A stretch of DNA of 14,999 nucleotides from Candidatus Dormiibacterota bacterium (GTDB taxonomy: Bacteria; Chloroflexota; Dormibacteria; Aeolococcales; Aeolococcaceae): contig PLXL01000279.1 of the NCBI GenBank assembly GCA_003153215.1, positions 1 through 14,999 of the forward strand, read 5' to 3'. Below the pieces are notes generated by a model. It searched no databases. It was not told the DNA's origin and saw only the letters and a program-made list of their open reading frames with translations. The position numbers were made by a program, and so were the translations under genes. Of this stretch, positions 1 to 7,564 are shown one piece after another (position 1 is the stretch's first letter; every line of letters begins with the position of its first letter).

Positions 1-433
1 GCATGCGACGGGATGTCTCCACCTCCTCTCCGGGCTCCCACCGCAGCCGGGCGGGGGAGAGCCGGAACCCGTCCTCCCGGGCGAGGATCACCGGCTCGCT
101 CCGGTGGGTGGAGTCCAGTGTGCTCACCGGGTCCGGCGGCTCGGGTGCCTGCACCACGACCAGGAGGCCGCGACGTGGTCGGGTCCAGAAACGCGCCGCC
201 GCCGCTGCCCACGAGATCAGCGTCCGACCCTCGCGCCGAGCCAGCGCCAGGGTCAACCCGGCGCTCGCCGCGACGAGCGCAAGCGGGACGGCCACGATGC
301 GAGGGAGCGGCGCGTGGAGGCAGAGGTAGGCGAGAACGGCGCCGACGACGACGGTTCCGAGCTGGGCCGGGGTCAGCCCCCATGCCAGCGGCTCCGGGGC
401 ATCGAACCCGTCGGCGAAATCGATCTTGGCCAC
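1..433 (-). CDS. PrgI-like small membrane protein, C-terminus cut by window edge
   Basis: The frame is open from a GTG at 433 to the window edge, giving 144 N-terminal residues. It begins VAKIDFADGF, followed by a G-L-T-P-A-Q-L turn (residues 19-25) and two adjacent hydrophobic helices (about 23-40 and 44-66), then a basic stretch (RFWTRPRR, 81-88) and a hydrophilic tail. This short N-terminus, GLT-type motif and helix pair is the layout of the PrgI family (PF12666), small membrane proteins usually encoded beside VirB4-type ATPases of Gram-positive conjugation or type IV secretion systems. The start is supported by AGGAGG seven bases upstream. It lies 68 bp downstream of the GT87 gene on the same strand, so the two may be co-transcribed. 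The assignment rests on layout and a few residues. A VirB4-like ATPase beyond the left edge would support it, but that cannot be seen here. Confidence 0.6.
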   Translation of the reverse strand, partial: MAKIDFADGFDAPEPLAWGLTPAQLGTVVVGAVLAYLCLHAPLPRIVAVPLALVAASAGLTLALARREGRTLISWAAAAARFWTRPRRGLLVVVQAPEPPDPVSTLDSTHRSEPVILAREDGFRLSPARLRWEPGEEVETSRRM

Positions 434-440
434 GACCCGT

Positions 441-460
441 CCTCCTCCCTCGCACCTCCT
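441..460 (-). promoter_or_regulatory. Tandem Shine-Dalgarno motifs for the PrgI-like gene
   Basis: On the minus strand, two AGGAGG motifs (455-460 and 441-446) precede the GTG at 433. The nearer one is spaced seven bases from it, which fixes this GTG as the start. The farther copy could be a standby site or chance in purine-rich sequence. Confidence 0.6.
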
Positions 461-501
461 CCCCGCAGCCCCCCAGCCCTCCCGGAGCGACGATCCAGAA
501 G

Positions 502-1788
502 CTACGCGGGGTGGACGGACAACGGCCGGACATCGGGGGCGAGCTCAGCCGGGGGCCCCATCTCCGGCGTGACCCCGTCCACCATCTCGGAGGGAGGCGG
601 AGCTCCCTGGCGGTAGCACGTGGCGATGGCGAGTGCCGCGGCGCCGATCAGCACCCAGGGTGTCAGGACCCCCCACGGTTTGGCGGCATTGCTGGCGATG
701 TCCACGAAAGCCGCCACGCTGATGGCGATCCATGCCGCCACGACCCCGGCACCCAGGCGGCGGGCACCGCCGGGCCGCGCCGCCAGCGCCGTGAAGGACC
801 ACGCCAGGGCGGGGACGAGCAGGGCGAGGTCGTCCCAGTAGGCGTGCGGCGACGCGAGCAGGGAGAGCACGGCTGCCCCCGCGAGCGCCGCCTCCAGCCG
901 CGCCGGCCGGTTTCTCGCCGCGGAGCCGAGAGCCGCGGCGATGACGATGGCGACCAGCGACCCCACCGCCGCCAGGACGTGGGACGCGGTGCCGTTGCCG
1001 GCGATCGACCCGGAGATCCCCACCAGGCTGACCATGTTGGCGAGCTCCCACCGGGTGGTCGAGTGCATGGCCGAGCCGACGAAACCGGCGATCCCGCCGG
1101 GGCCGGCCACGAGCAGGGAGAGCAGCACCGAAGCGGCCACGCCGGCGGCCGCGCCCAGGATGAGCCGGCGGTCGCGCACCCCGATCACGAAGGCGGCAAG
1201 GCCGAGGGCCAGGTGGGGTTTGGCGATCAGGGCGGTCACCGCCAGGACCGCACCGGCCGCCGCTGGTCTTCGATGACGGAGGCAGGCGTAGGCGACGGCC
1301 AGCCCCAGCGCGGACACCCCATCCCATTGGCCGAGGAGGAGGGTCGCCCACGTCCCCAGGCAGGCGAGAGCGACGAGCCCGATGGCCGCGAGCGTGATGG
1401 GCGGCAGAGAGGCTCGCCGGGGCGCCGCCCGGATCGCCACCACCACCGAGATCACCAGCAGGGCGAATTGGAGGAGCGACCAGACCCGGTACGCGTCGTC
1501 GAGGTTGAGGAGGCTGACCGGGAGCGCGAGCGCCGCCGCGAGCGGCGGGTTGACGAAGGGGAGGTTGCCCTCCCGGTCGGGCGCGATCAGGGCGGCGTGC
1601 AACGGGGTTTGGAGAGCCTCGTTGTACATCGACGCCCCATGGCCCTCGCGGAGCAGGGTCGCCCCGACATACGTGGAGGTGAAGTCGCTGCGGCCGATCT
1701 GTAAGGCCCCGACGCCCAGCCAGAGGACGAGGTAGGCGAGCACCAGCGCCCCGCCCAAGCCGCCCGCCAGCAGTCTCTTACGTTCCAT
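502..1788 (-). CDS. GT87-family (DUF2029) polyprenyl-phosphate-mannose-type membrane glycosyltransferase
   Basis: A 428-residue polytopic protein of about ten hydrophobic helices. Family-typical points, counted from the chosen ATG: an early periplasmic Asp in DFTSTYVGATLLREG (D35), FVNPPLAAAL (78-87), LLGQWDGVSALGL (151-163), AKPHLALG (189-196) and a late SPHAYWDDLALLVPALAW segment. These match GT87 GT-C mannosyltransferases (PF09594), which use polyprenyl-phosphate mannose on the outer face of the membrane; the sugar here is inferred from the family only. The frame extends to 1866, but the extra 26 residues are proline/arginine-rich and not membrane-like, so I chose the ATG at 1788; a GTG at 1797 is also possible. 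No strong Shine-Dalgarno is visible. It is divergent from the polysaccharide operon and shares the intergenic control region. A second GT87-like gene lies at the other end of the locus. Confidence 0.85.
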   Translation of the reverse strand: MERKRLLAGGLGGALVLAYLVLWLGVGALQIGRSDFTSTYVGATLLREGHGASMYNEALQTPLHAALIAPDREGNLPFVNPPLAAALALPVSLLNLDDAYRVWSLLQFALLVISVVVAIRAAPRRASLPPITLAAIGLVALACLGTWATLLLGQWDGVSALGLAVAYACLRHRRPAAAGAVLAVTALIAKPHLALGLAAFVIGVRDRRLILGAAAGVAASVLLSLLVAGPGGIAGFVGSAMHSTTRWELANMVSLVGISGSIAGNGTASHVLAAVGSLVAIVIAAALGSAARNRPARLEAALAGAAVLSLLASPHAYWDDLALLVPALAWSFTALAARPGGARRLGAGVVAAWIAISVAAFVDIASNAAKPWGVLTPWVLIGAAALAIATCYRQGAPPPSEMVDGVTPEMGPPAELAPDVRPLSVHPA

Positions 1789-1873
1789 CGAAGTCACTCT
1801 GGGCCCAACCTTACGAAGCTGGCGGTGGCCGGCTCCCGGTGTTGCCGGAGCGCGACACGGCGACATTGGGCCG

Positions 1874-1902
1874 TTGACATTCGGTTCGGGTGACGTCCAT
1901 CA
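1874..1902 (+). promoter_or_regulatory. Possible promoter for the plus-strand operon (TTGACA -35)
   Basis: A perfect TTGACA (1874-1879) lies about 95 bp upstream of the DUF6541-like gene. At 17-bp spacing the -10 position (1897-1902) reads CCATCA, which is a poor match, so the promoter is only a candidate. The CRP-type palindrome at 1889-1904 would cover this -10. The hexamer GACATT also occurs twice, 14 bp apart (1862 and 1876), which may be a second control element or chance. Confidence 0.25.
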
Positions 1903-1904
1903 CA
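1889..1904. promoter_or_regulatory. CRP/FNR-family operator-like palindrome
   Basis: The site reads GGTGA-CGTCCA-TCACA, nine of ten positions of the TGTGA-N6-TCACA consensus bound by CRP-type regulators, including actinobacterial GlxR/Cmr relatives. It sits in the middle of the 189-bp region between two divergent transcription units, where such sites often control both. On the minus strand a weak -10-like CAATGT (1868-1863) would place a start near 1856, about 40 bp from the site centre, which is a class II activation geometry for the GT87 gene. The match is seen directly; the regulatory role is inference. Confidence 0.4.
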
Positions 1905-1977
1905 GCTTCGTTACAGGCTGGAGCGGAGGCGGACAAGTCCCCGGACCACGTCTGCACCCGCGCCGAGAATCGGCGTC

Positions 1978-3873
1978 GTGCCCATCGACCAGCTGTTTCG
2001 GGCGCTTCCCGTGGTCCTGGTGCTCGGCACCCTGCCCGGACTTGCGCTGGCGACACTGATCTCTCCGCGGCTCCCGTGGGCCCTGCGGCTCGCGGCTGCC
2101 CCCGGCTTCTCGGTGGCGTCCGTGGGGGTCGCCGGGCTCGTCCTGTATCAGTTCGGGATCTCGTTCTCCCCCCTTTCGATCGTCCCGATCCTGGCCGTGC
2201 TGGTGGGTGCTGCAGTGGCCCGCCACCTCCGGCGCGGCAAGGCGACCCCCGGAGCCCCCGGGATCGGGGTGGCGGTGGGCGCCGTGGCGCTCGCCGCCGG
2301 CGTCGTCCTTGTCGGCGTGGCCGCCGGCGTCCTGCACGACGACGTGTTCCCGCCTGCTGACGATGCCGCCTACCACGGCAATGTGGCCGCCGCCATCGCG
2401 AGAGACGACAATGTCCTGCCGGCCGTTCCCCTGCCCTTGCTGAGCAGCAGTTTCGTGCGCCCCCGCGCCGCTTTCGAGGCGACGGATGCGCTGGCATCGC
2501 AGCTGGGGGCCGGTACCCCGGCAGATCTGCTCATGCCGCTGACGGTGGTGAGCCTGCTGGTGCTGCCCCTCGGGGTTACGGTCCTGGCCTACGAAGCATT
2601 CCCCGACCGCCGAGTCGCCGCCGCCGCCGCGCTGCTCACCTTCGGATTCGCGTTTCCGGCGATCCCCATCGGGATTGGGGATTACCCGTACATCGCCGCC
2701 TCCACCCTGGTCGTCCCTCTGATCCTTGGCGGCGCACGCTTGCTCAGGGGCACGGACAGGCTGGCCGGCGCCCTCCTCGTCGGAGCCGCGGTCCTCGCCA
2801 TCTGGGTCATTCACGGTTTGGAGATCCTGACCGCGGTCGCCGTGGGCGGTCCGCTCTGGCTCGCCCTCATCGCCACCCGGCGCCGTGCCGCGCTGAGCGG
2901 CGCGGTCATCGGCGTCGCGGCAACAGCCGCCGGGGTCGTTCTCGGCTACGTTCTCACCCGCGCCCCTGCCGCGCCGGCCGCGGCGACCGTACCGGCGCCG
3001 ACGTTCAACCAGGCGGCCGTCATCCTCTCCGGACACGCCGGGGTGGGGATCGGCGACGTGCTCAACTTCTTCGCGGGTACGGAGCTGTCGGTCCTCTCCG
3101 GGCTGCTTCTCGCGGCCGGCATCATCGCCGTCTTCGTGCGACGCCAGGCGAGGTGGCTCCTCCTCTCACTGGTGATCCCCCTCCTCTGTCTCTTCGACGT
3201 CGCCGGCCCGGAGCTGCTCCACAGGCTCTGGAGGGCCGTGTATCCATGGAGCGTCGAGGACAGGTTGCTGGGGCTCGAGTTCTTCGTCGTCCCCGTGCTC
3301 GCGGGCGTCGGTGTCACCGCCCTCATCGATGCCGCAAAGGCCCTGGGGCAACGTGCCAGCAGGCCGTCAGCCTTCCGCCGCAGCGTTGCCGGCGCGGTCG
3401 TGGCGGTCGCGGGCCTCGGCGCCGTGGCGAGCGGCGTCGTGGCAACCTGGAATGTGACGTCCGCCGAGGTCGGCGCCAATGTGAGAGTCGCGCCTCGCGA
3501 CGTGGCCGTCATGGAGGCGCTCGGCGCCGCCCTCAAGCCCGGTTCACTGGTGCTCAACAACGGTACAGCGGACGATGGCGAGTGGATCACCGCACTGACC
3601 CTGGACGTCGAAGCCGAGCCAAAAGCCTACGTGGACAGCTATCCGGACGACTGGCGCATCGTCGCCATGGCCGGGGCGTGCACCGACACGGCAGCAGCCG
3701 CGCGTGCTCTCTCCGGCATGCAAGCGGTGTTCGTGGGCTCCGACCAGCTGGCGGGGAACGAGCATCCCTGGACAGCCAGCTGCATCGCCCGGATCCCGGG
3801 ACTCCGCTTGGTTGCCGGCACCACGGCGGGCCCGGCCGGTTTCGTGGTCAGCACCGACCCGGTCGGAACATGA
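1978..3873 (+). CDS. DUF6541-like polytopic membrane protein of a polysaccharide locus
   Basis: A 631-residue protein with a long series of hydrophobic helices from residue 6 to about 500 and a soluble C-terminal domain of about 130 residues. Two features resemble the DUF6541 family often found in actinobacterial surface-glycan loci: an acidic loop after the early helices (DDAAYHGN, 128-135), placed like the catalytic Asp of GT-C enzymes, and a C-terminal NNGTADDGEWITALT (527-541), similar to the family's DGSAW-type motif. DUF6541 has no firmly assigned reaction. A GT-C glycosyltransferase or polymerase acting on lipid-linked glycans outside the membrane is plausible. As the largest membrane protein here and first gene of the operon, it is a candidate for the missing Wzy-type polymerase. 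GTG start at 1978 with only a weak purine stretch upstream. It ends 87 bp before the next gene. Confidence 0.7.
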   Translation: MPIDQLFRALPVVLVLGTLPGLALATLISPRLPWALRLAAAPGFSVASVGVAGLVLYQFGISFSPLSIVPILAVLVGAAVARHLRRGKATPGAPGIGVAVGAVALAAGVVLVGVAAGVLHDDVFPPADDAAYHGNVAAAIARDDNVLPAVPLPLLSSSFVRPRAAFEATDALASQLGAGTPADLLMPLTVVSLLVLPLGVTVLAYEAFPDRRVAAAAALLTFGFAFPAIPIGIGDYPYIAASTLVVPLILGGARLLRGTDRLAGALLVGAAVLAIWVIHGLEILTAVAVGGPLWLALIATRRRAALSGAVIGVAATAAGVVLGYVLTRAPAAPAAATVPAPTFNQAAVILSGHAGVGIGDVLNFFAGTELSVLSGLLLAAGIIAVFVRRQARWLLLSLVIPLLCLFDVAGPELLHRLWRAVYPWSVEDRLLGLEFFVVPVLAGVGVTALIDAAKALGQRASRPSAFRRSVAGAVVAVAGLGAVASGVVATWNVTSAEVGANVRVAPRDVAVMEALGAALKPGSLVLNNGTADDGEWITALTLDVEAEPKAYVDSYPDDWRIVAMAGACTDTAAAARALSGMQAVFVGSDQLAGNEHPWTASCIARIPGLRLVAGTTAGPAGFVVSTDPVGT

Positions 3874-3960
3874 GCGCGGCCCACTCCGAGACCGATGTCC
3901 TGGCGCGATGTCGCAATCCTGTCAGCGCTGCGTCGCTGCCCGATCACCGGCGGGTGACCG

Positions 3961-5355
3961 ATGATCGATAACGTCGGCGAGGTGACGGAAGCCCCTCTGC
4001 CGCTCAGCGTCCCCGCGGTGCATCGGCGCGGACTGTCGGTCCACGAGCGCCGGTTGCTCCTGATGGGGCTCGACGCCGTGGCGGTCTCGCTCGCTTTCAT
4101 ACTCGCCTTCAACCTGCGAACGGCGGAGGTCCGCTACGCCGGCTTCTACCTCCCACGTCTCGGGACGGTCGTGGTGCTGGTGCTCTGGGCCGTCTCCGGC
4201 ACGGTCGTCGACGCCTGGAACGTCCGGGCCGCCGTGTCGATGCGCCTGACCCTTCCCCGCGTGTCGACGGCGCTCGGTCTCTCCCTCGTGGGCCTGCTCG
4301 TGGTGTTCCTCGTGGTCCCCTACCAGATCACCCGTCCCACCATGGTTCTCTGGGCTCCCCTGGCGTGGATGCTGGTGATGGGGGAACGCCTCCTGTACGG
4401 CCGGCTGGTGGCCGCATCTTCTCCGCCGGCCCGGATCGCGCTGGTCGCCGACCGGGACGCTCTGACCCGGGTGTGGGCGGAGGTCAAGGGCCACATCCGC
4501 GGCCTGTACCAGGTTGCCGCCGTGGTCAACCCGCGCCGGGAGGACTGCACTCAGAGGCTCTGTGACGTCGTCCAGCGGCGCCAGGTCACCGAAGTCGTTC
4601 TAGGAGTCCGGGACGACATCGACCGCGAACTCTTCCGAGGCCTCCTCACCTGCAATGACGCCGGCATCCGGGTGAGGTCGCTGGCCGACCTTTACGAGGA
4701 GCTCACGGGGCGGCTTCTCCTCGATCAGCTCGGGCACACGTGGCTCCTCGGGCTGCCGATGCGGAGCCAGACGTCACACATCTACGCCGCCATCAAGAGA
4801 ACCCTCGATGTGGTCATCGCGATCCCCGCGCTGATCGTCCTTGGGGTGCTGGTTCTCCCATTGGCTGTGTTTGTCAAGCTGGACGGTGGTCCGGTCTTTC
4901 ACCGCCAGGTCCGCGTCGGCAAGCACGGTCGCTCCTTCACGGTGGTGAAGCTGCGCACCATGCGCCATCTGCCCGCTGAGGCCACGACGTGGACCGAGGC
5001 GGGCGACCGTCGGATCACGCTGGTCGGCCACCTCCTTCGGCGCCTCCATCTCGACGAGCTCCCCCAGGCTTGGTCGATCCTCCGTGGCCAGATGTCCTTG
5101 ATCGGCCCCCGCCCCGAGCAGCCCCAGTACGTCGAACAGCTCCGCTCCGAGATCGACTTCTACAACACGCGGTTGACGGTTCGGCCCGGCCTGACCGGAT
5201 GGGCTCAGGTCAACTCCGGCTACGGGAGCAGCGTCGACGATGCCCGGGTCAAGCTGAGCTACGATCTCTACTACGTCAAGCACCAGTCCCTCAGCCTCGA
5301 CCTGATCATCCTGGCTAGGACCGTCATGGCCGTCCTCTCGTTGAGCGGAAGATGA
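3961..5355 (+). CDS. Polyprenyl-phosphate sugar-1-phosphate transferase (WbaP/WcaJ-like initiating enzyme)
   Basis: A 464-residue protein starting surface-glycan synthesis by moving a sugar-1-phosphate from a nucleotide sugar to undecaprenyl phosphate at the inner membrane. Residues 30-150 hold four to five helices. Residues 158-265 form the CoA-binding-like middle domain, ending in DLYEELTGRLLLDQLGHTWL. Residues 276-464 are the bacterial sugar transferase domain (PF02397), with the re-entrant helix after KRTLDVV, GPVFHRQVRVGKHGRSF, KLRTM, the catalytic dyad D365-E366 in LDELPQ, SLIGPRPE (379-386) and RPGLTGWAQVN (408-418). The full two-part layout is that of long EPS_sugtrans (TIGR03025) enzymes. 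All catalytic motifs are intact, so it should be active; the sugar (Gal, Glc or another) cannot be read from sequence. ATG at 3961 has no clear Shine-Dalgarno. Gaps of 87 bp before and 101 bp after leave room for internal promoters, but I see none convincing. Confidence 0.95.
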   Translation: MIDNVGEVTEAPLPLSVPAVHRRGLSVHERRLLLMGLDAVAVSLAFILAFNLRTAEVRYAGFYLPRLGTVVVLVLWAVSGTVVDAWNVRAAVSMRLTLPRVSTALGLSLVGLLVVFLVVPYQITRPTMVLWAPLAWMLVMGERLLYGRLVAASSPPARIALVADRDALTRVWAEVKGHIRGLYQVAAVVNPRREDCTQRLCDVVQRRQVTEVVLGVRDDIDRELFRGLLTCNDAGIRVRSLADLYEELTGRLLLDQLGHTWLLGLPMRSQTSHIYAAIKRTLDVVIAIPALIVLGVLVLPLAVFVKLDGGPVFHRQVRVGKHGRSFTVVKLRTMRHLPAEATTWTEAGDRRITLVGHLLRRLHLDELPQAWSILRGQMSLIGPRPEQPQYVEQLRSEIDFYNTRLTVRPGLTGWAQVNSGYGSSVDDARVKLSYDLYYVKHQSLSLDLIILARTVMAVLSLSGR

Positions 5356-5456
5356 CCTGGCGCGCGCAACCTGGACGGCCCTTCCCGGGGCGGGTGCTCC
5401 GGGATGTGACCCTGCCATTCCCGGTCGGGCGCGCAGCCGTCTGAGGTCACTGTGGC

Positions 5457-6359
5457 ATGAACGCTGTCCAGAGGGCCGCCGTCGACAATCCGGTCGCGCG
5501 CGCCTCCGTCGAGCCGGTGACGGTCGTCTACGTGGCCTACGGTGTGACGACGCTGGACGTTTCCTGGCTCGACGCCGACGACGCCGTGATAGTCGTTCAC
5601 AATGACGACCTGCTGCCGCTGGGCAGCATCGAGCACGGCCGCGGCGTCGACGTGGTGTCGAGGGGGAACGTCGGATTCGGGGCTGCCGTGAACGCGGCTC
5701 TCGATCTCGTGGCCACGGACCGGGTGATCCTCTGCAACCCGGACACGCAGCTGACGAGGGAGCATCGGCAGCTGCTGGGGAGCGCGGGCCCCGACGAGCT
5801 GGTGACCGTGGCCCTCGATGATGACCTCGGTGAGCCAACCTGGGTCGTCCTCCCCTATCCGGGAGCGCTCGCGGCGGTGGCCATGGGCTACCGGCTCGGC
5901 AGGGCGCTGGGGAGGCGAAGCCGCCTTCGCGCCCTCGCTGCGCGGCTCCTGACGGTGCGCAGGCCTCGCTACGCATCGCTGCTCGGCGTGGATTCGGGAT
6001 CGTGGCCGCTCACGACCCACTGGGTGTCCGCCGCGGTCCTCTCGACAGCCACGGAGAGGATCAGGGCGGTGGGGGGATTCGATGCGGGTTTCTTCCTCTA
6101 CATGGAAGATGTCAACCTGTGCCAGCGCCTGGCGGTGCGCTTTCCTTCGATGCGGGTGCGCGTGGCAAAGAGCACACCGGGTAGGCACGCCGTGGGCGGG
6201 TCGATTTCAGCGCGACGGCGCCCAGCGGTCGAGCTGGAACGGATACTCTCCCTGAGGCGTTACTGCTCCCTGCAACCCGGCCTCGGGTGGCGGGCGGCCA
6301 GAGCGGCTCTGCGCCCCCGGGCATGGTGGCTGACCATCAGGGCTGGAGAGACGCGATGA
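5457..6359 (+). CDS. GT2 family glycosyltransferase (rhamnosyltransferase-like), slightly atypical N-terminus
   Basis: A 300-residue cytoplasmic GT-A enzyme. Visible GT2 motifs: RGNVGFGAAVNAAL (69-82), the donor/metal motif as NPD (94-96), WVSAAVL (189-195), and GGFDAGFFLYMEDVNLCQR (206-224), which contains the ED catalytic-base region. These are typical of WbbL/RfbF-like enzymes that add rhamnose or related sugars from dTDP-sugars; the actual donor is unknown. The first strand carries VIVVHNDDLL (44-53) where relatives usually have a VVDNxSxD motif, so the nucleotide-binding loop is unusual. ATG at 5457 has a weak GAGG about a dozen bases upstream. The gene overlaps the next one by 4 bp (ATGA), so translation of the two is probably coupled. 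It is the first of five tightly packed genes. Confidence 0.88.
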   Translation: MNAVQRAAVDNPVARASVEPVTVVYVAYGVTTLDVSWLDADDAVIVVHNDDLLPLGSIEHGRGVDVVSRGNVGFGAAVNAALDLVATDRVILCNPDTQLTREHRQLLGSAGPDELVTVALDDDLGEPTWVVLPYPGALAAVAMGYRLGRALGRRSRLRALAARLLTVRRPRYASLLGVDSGSWPLTTHWVSAAVLSTATERIRAVGGFDAGFFLYMEDVNLCQRLAVRFPSMRVRVAKSTPGRHAVGGSISARRRPAVELERILSLRRYCSLQPGLGWRAARAALRPRAWWLTIRAGETR

Positions 6360-7564
6360 GCGGGGCGGCGGGCTCGGACTCTCTCCGGGTGACGATCGTC
6401 CACCTCGGCCGCCGCGGCGGCCTCGGCGAACGGCGACGCGTCGAGGCATGGCGCGTGCTTCTGGAGGATGTGGGAGCGACCGTCGCCGAGATACCGCTGA
6501 TGGAGAGGCATAGGCGTGGGCTCCGCCCGCCCAGCCCGTCCGACCTGGTGGCCCTGCTCCGCCGTCGGAGCGTGATCGAAACCCTGGCCTGGGACGCACG
6601 AGGTACCGCGGCCGACCTCCGAAGGACTGAGCCGGACGGCACCGTCTTCGTCACCGCTCGGGCCTACCATCCTCGACTCCACGGGATCGCAGGAGCCGAG
6701 GTACTCGACTTCGTGGACCGAATGAGCAGCGCCTATGGAGATCGGTCGGACGTTGTGAGAAACCACCTGCGGAAGGTCGGATTCCGCGTCCTCAGTTGGA
6801 GCCACCGAGGATTCGAGCGGGGGACGCGCCGTTCGCCGGCGGGGCGCGTGGCGGCGGGTCACGGGGATGCGGCCACGCTCGGTGCCGTCTGGCTGCCCAT
6901 TCCAATCCGGGCGATGAACGGCACCGCGTCGCAGCAGCCCGACCATGATCTGGTGTTCTTCGGAACTCTCGGATACCCTCCCAACATCGCGGCGATCCGT
7001 CGCCTCGCACGGCTGTGGCCGCTGCTGCAGGCGCGGCGACCTGGCCTCTCGCTTCTCCTCGCGGGAGCCAGGCCAACCCAGGAGGTCCGGGCGACCGCCA
7101 TCGCGCAGGGCTGGGAGCTGAACGAGAGCTTCGAGGACGTGGCGAAGGTGTGCTCGCGCGCTCGGGTGGCGGTCGTCCCCCTCGAACACGCCAGCGGGAT
7201 CCAGATCAAGGTGCTGGAGGCGGCGGCGGCGGGGCTCCCGCAGGTGGTGTCGCCGCCGGCCCTGCGGGGCTTCGCACCGGGCTTCCCCGCCATCGTTGCG
7301 GAGGACGACGCCGCGTTCGTGAACGGCGTGCTCCGTCTGCTTGACGACGACGACCTGCGGCGGGGCCTGGCGAAAGCCGCCAACGACCACGTCCGCGAGC
7401 ACTACTCGTTTGAGCGCTGGCGACCCGTGGTCGCCGACCTGCTCCGGATCGAGCAGCCTGCCGCCGTCGCTCCTCGCAGCGGCGAGGGCACCTCGAGCTC
7501 GGATGCTCTCGCCGGGTCCGCCCCCTCCCCCCGGGAGCCGGCGGCGAGGAGGTTCGCCTCGTGA
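6356..7564 (+). CDS. GT4-type (group 1) glycosyltransferase
   Basis: A 402-residue GT-B fold enzyme. The N-terminal acceptor domain begins with RVTIVHLGRRGG (11-22). The C-terminal donor domain shows LVFFGTLGYPPN (199-210), a second strand ending LLLAG (233-237), and the nucleotide-sugar motif SGIQIKVLEAAAAGLPQVV (280-298). E288 is the second Glu of the usual EX7E pair; the first position is Ser280, as in several PF13692-type relatives that carry a GxQxKxLEA signature. The C-terminal 35 residues are Pro/Ser/Ala-rich and probably disordered. The start is the ATG at 6356, with GGAGAG five bases upstream and a 4-bp overlap with the previous stop, rather than the longer in-frame 6287 start inside the upstream gene. 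It overlaps the flippase gene by 4 bp (GTGA). Donor and acceptor sugars cannot be deduced. Confidence 0.88.
   Translation: MSGAAGSDSLRVTIVHLGRRGGLGERRRVEAWRVLLEDVGATVAEIPLMERHRRGLRPPSPSDLVALLRRRSVIETLAWDARGTAADLRRTEPDGTVFVTARAYHPRLHGIAGAEVLDFVDRMSSAYGDRSDVVRNHLRKVGFRVLSWSHRGFERGTRRSPAGRVAAGHGDAATLGAVWLPIPIRAMNGTASQQPDHDLVFFGTLGYPPNIAAIRRLARLWPLLQARRPGLSLLLAGARPTQEVRATAIAQGWELNESFEDVAKVCSRARVAVVPLEHASGIQIKVLEAAAAGLPQVVSPPALRGFAPGFPAIVAEDDAAFVNGVLRLLDDDDLRRGLAKAANDHVREHYSFERWRPVVADLLRIEQPAAVAPRSGEGTSSSDALAGSAPSPREPAARRFAS

Noticed and set aside
13..1704. Long plus-strand open frame (563 codons) opposite the GT87 and PrgI-like genes
   Set aside because: Arg/Gly/Pro-rich low-complexity translation, typical of an antisense frame in high-GC DNA; the minus strand has real family motifs and a good ribosome site.
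1900..3036. Minus-strand open frame of 378 codons
   Set aside because: Gly/Arg/Asp/Glu-rich shadow of the DUF6541-like gene.
5356..5456. Terminator or promoter in the 101-bp gap before the first GT2 gene
   Set aside because: GCGCGC occurs on both sides, but the loop is too long and no -35/-10 pair stands out.
4774..6188. Minus-strand open frames across the sugar transferase and first GT2 gene
   Set aside because: No recognisable motifs and biased composition; the plus-strand genes have intact catalytic motifs.
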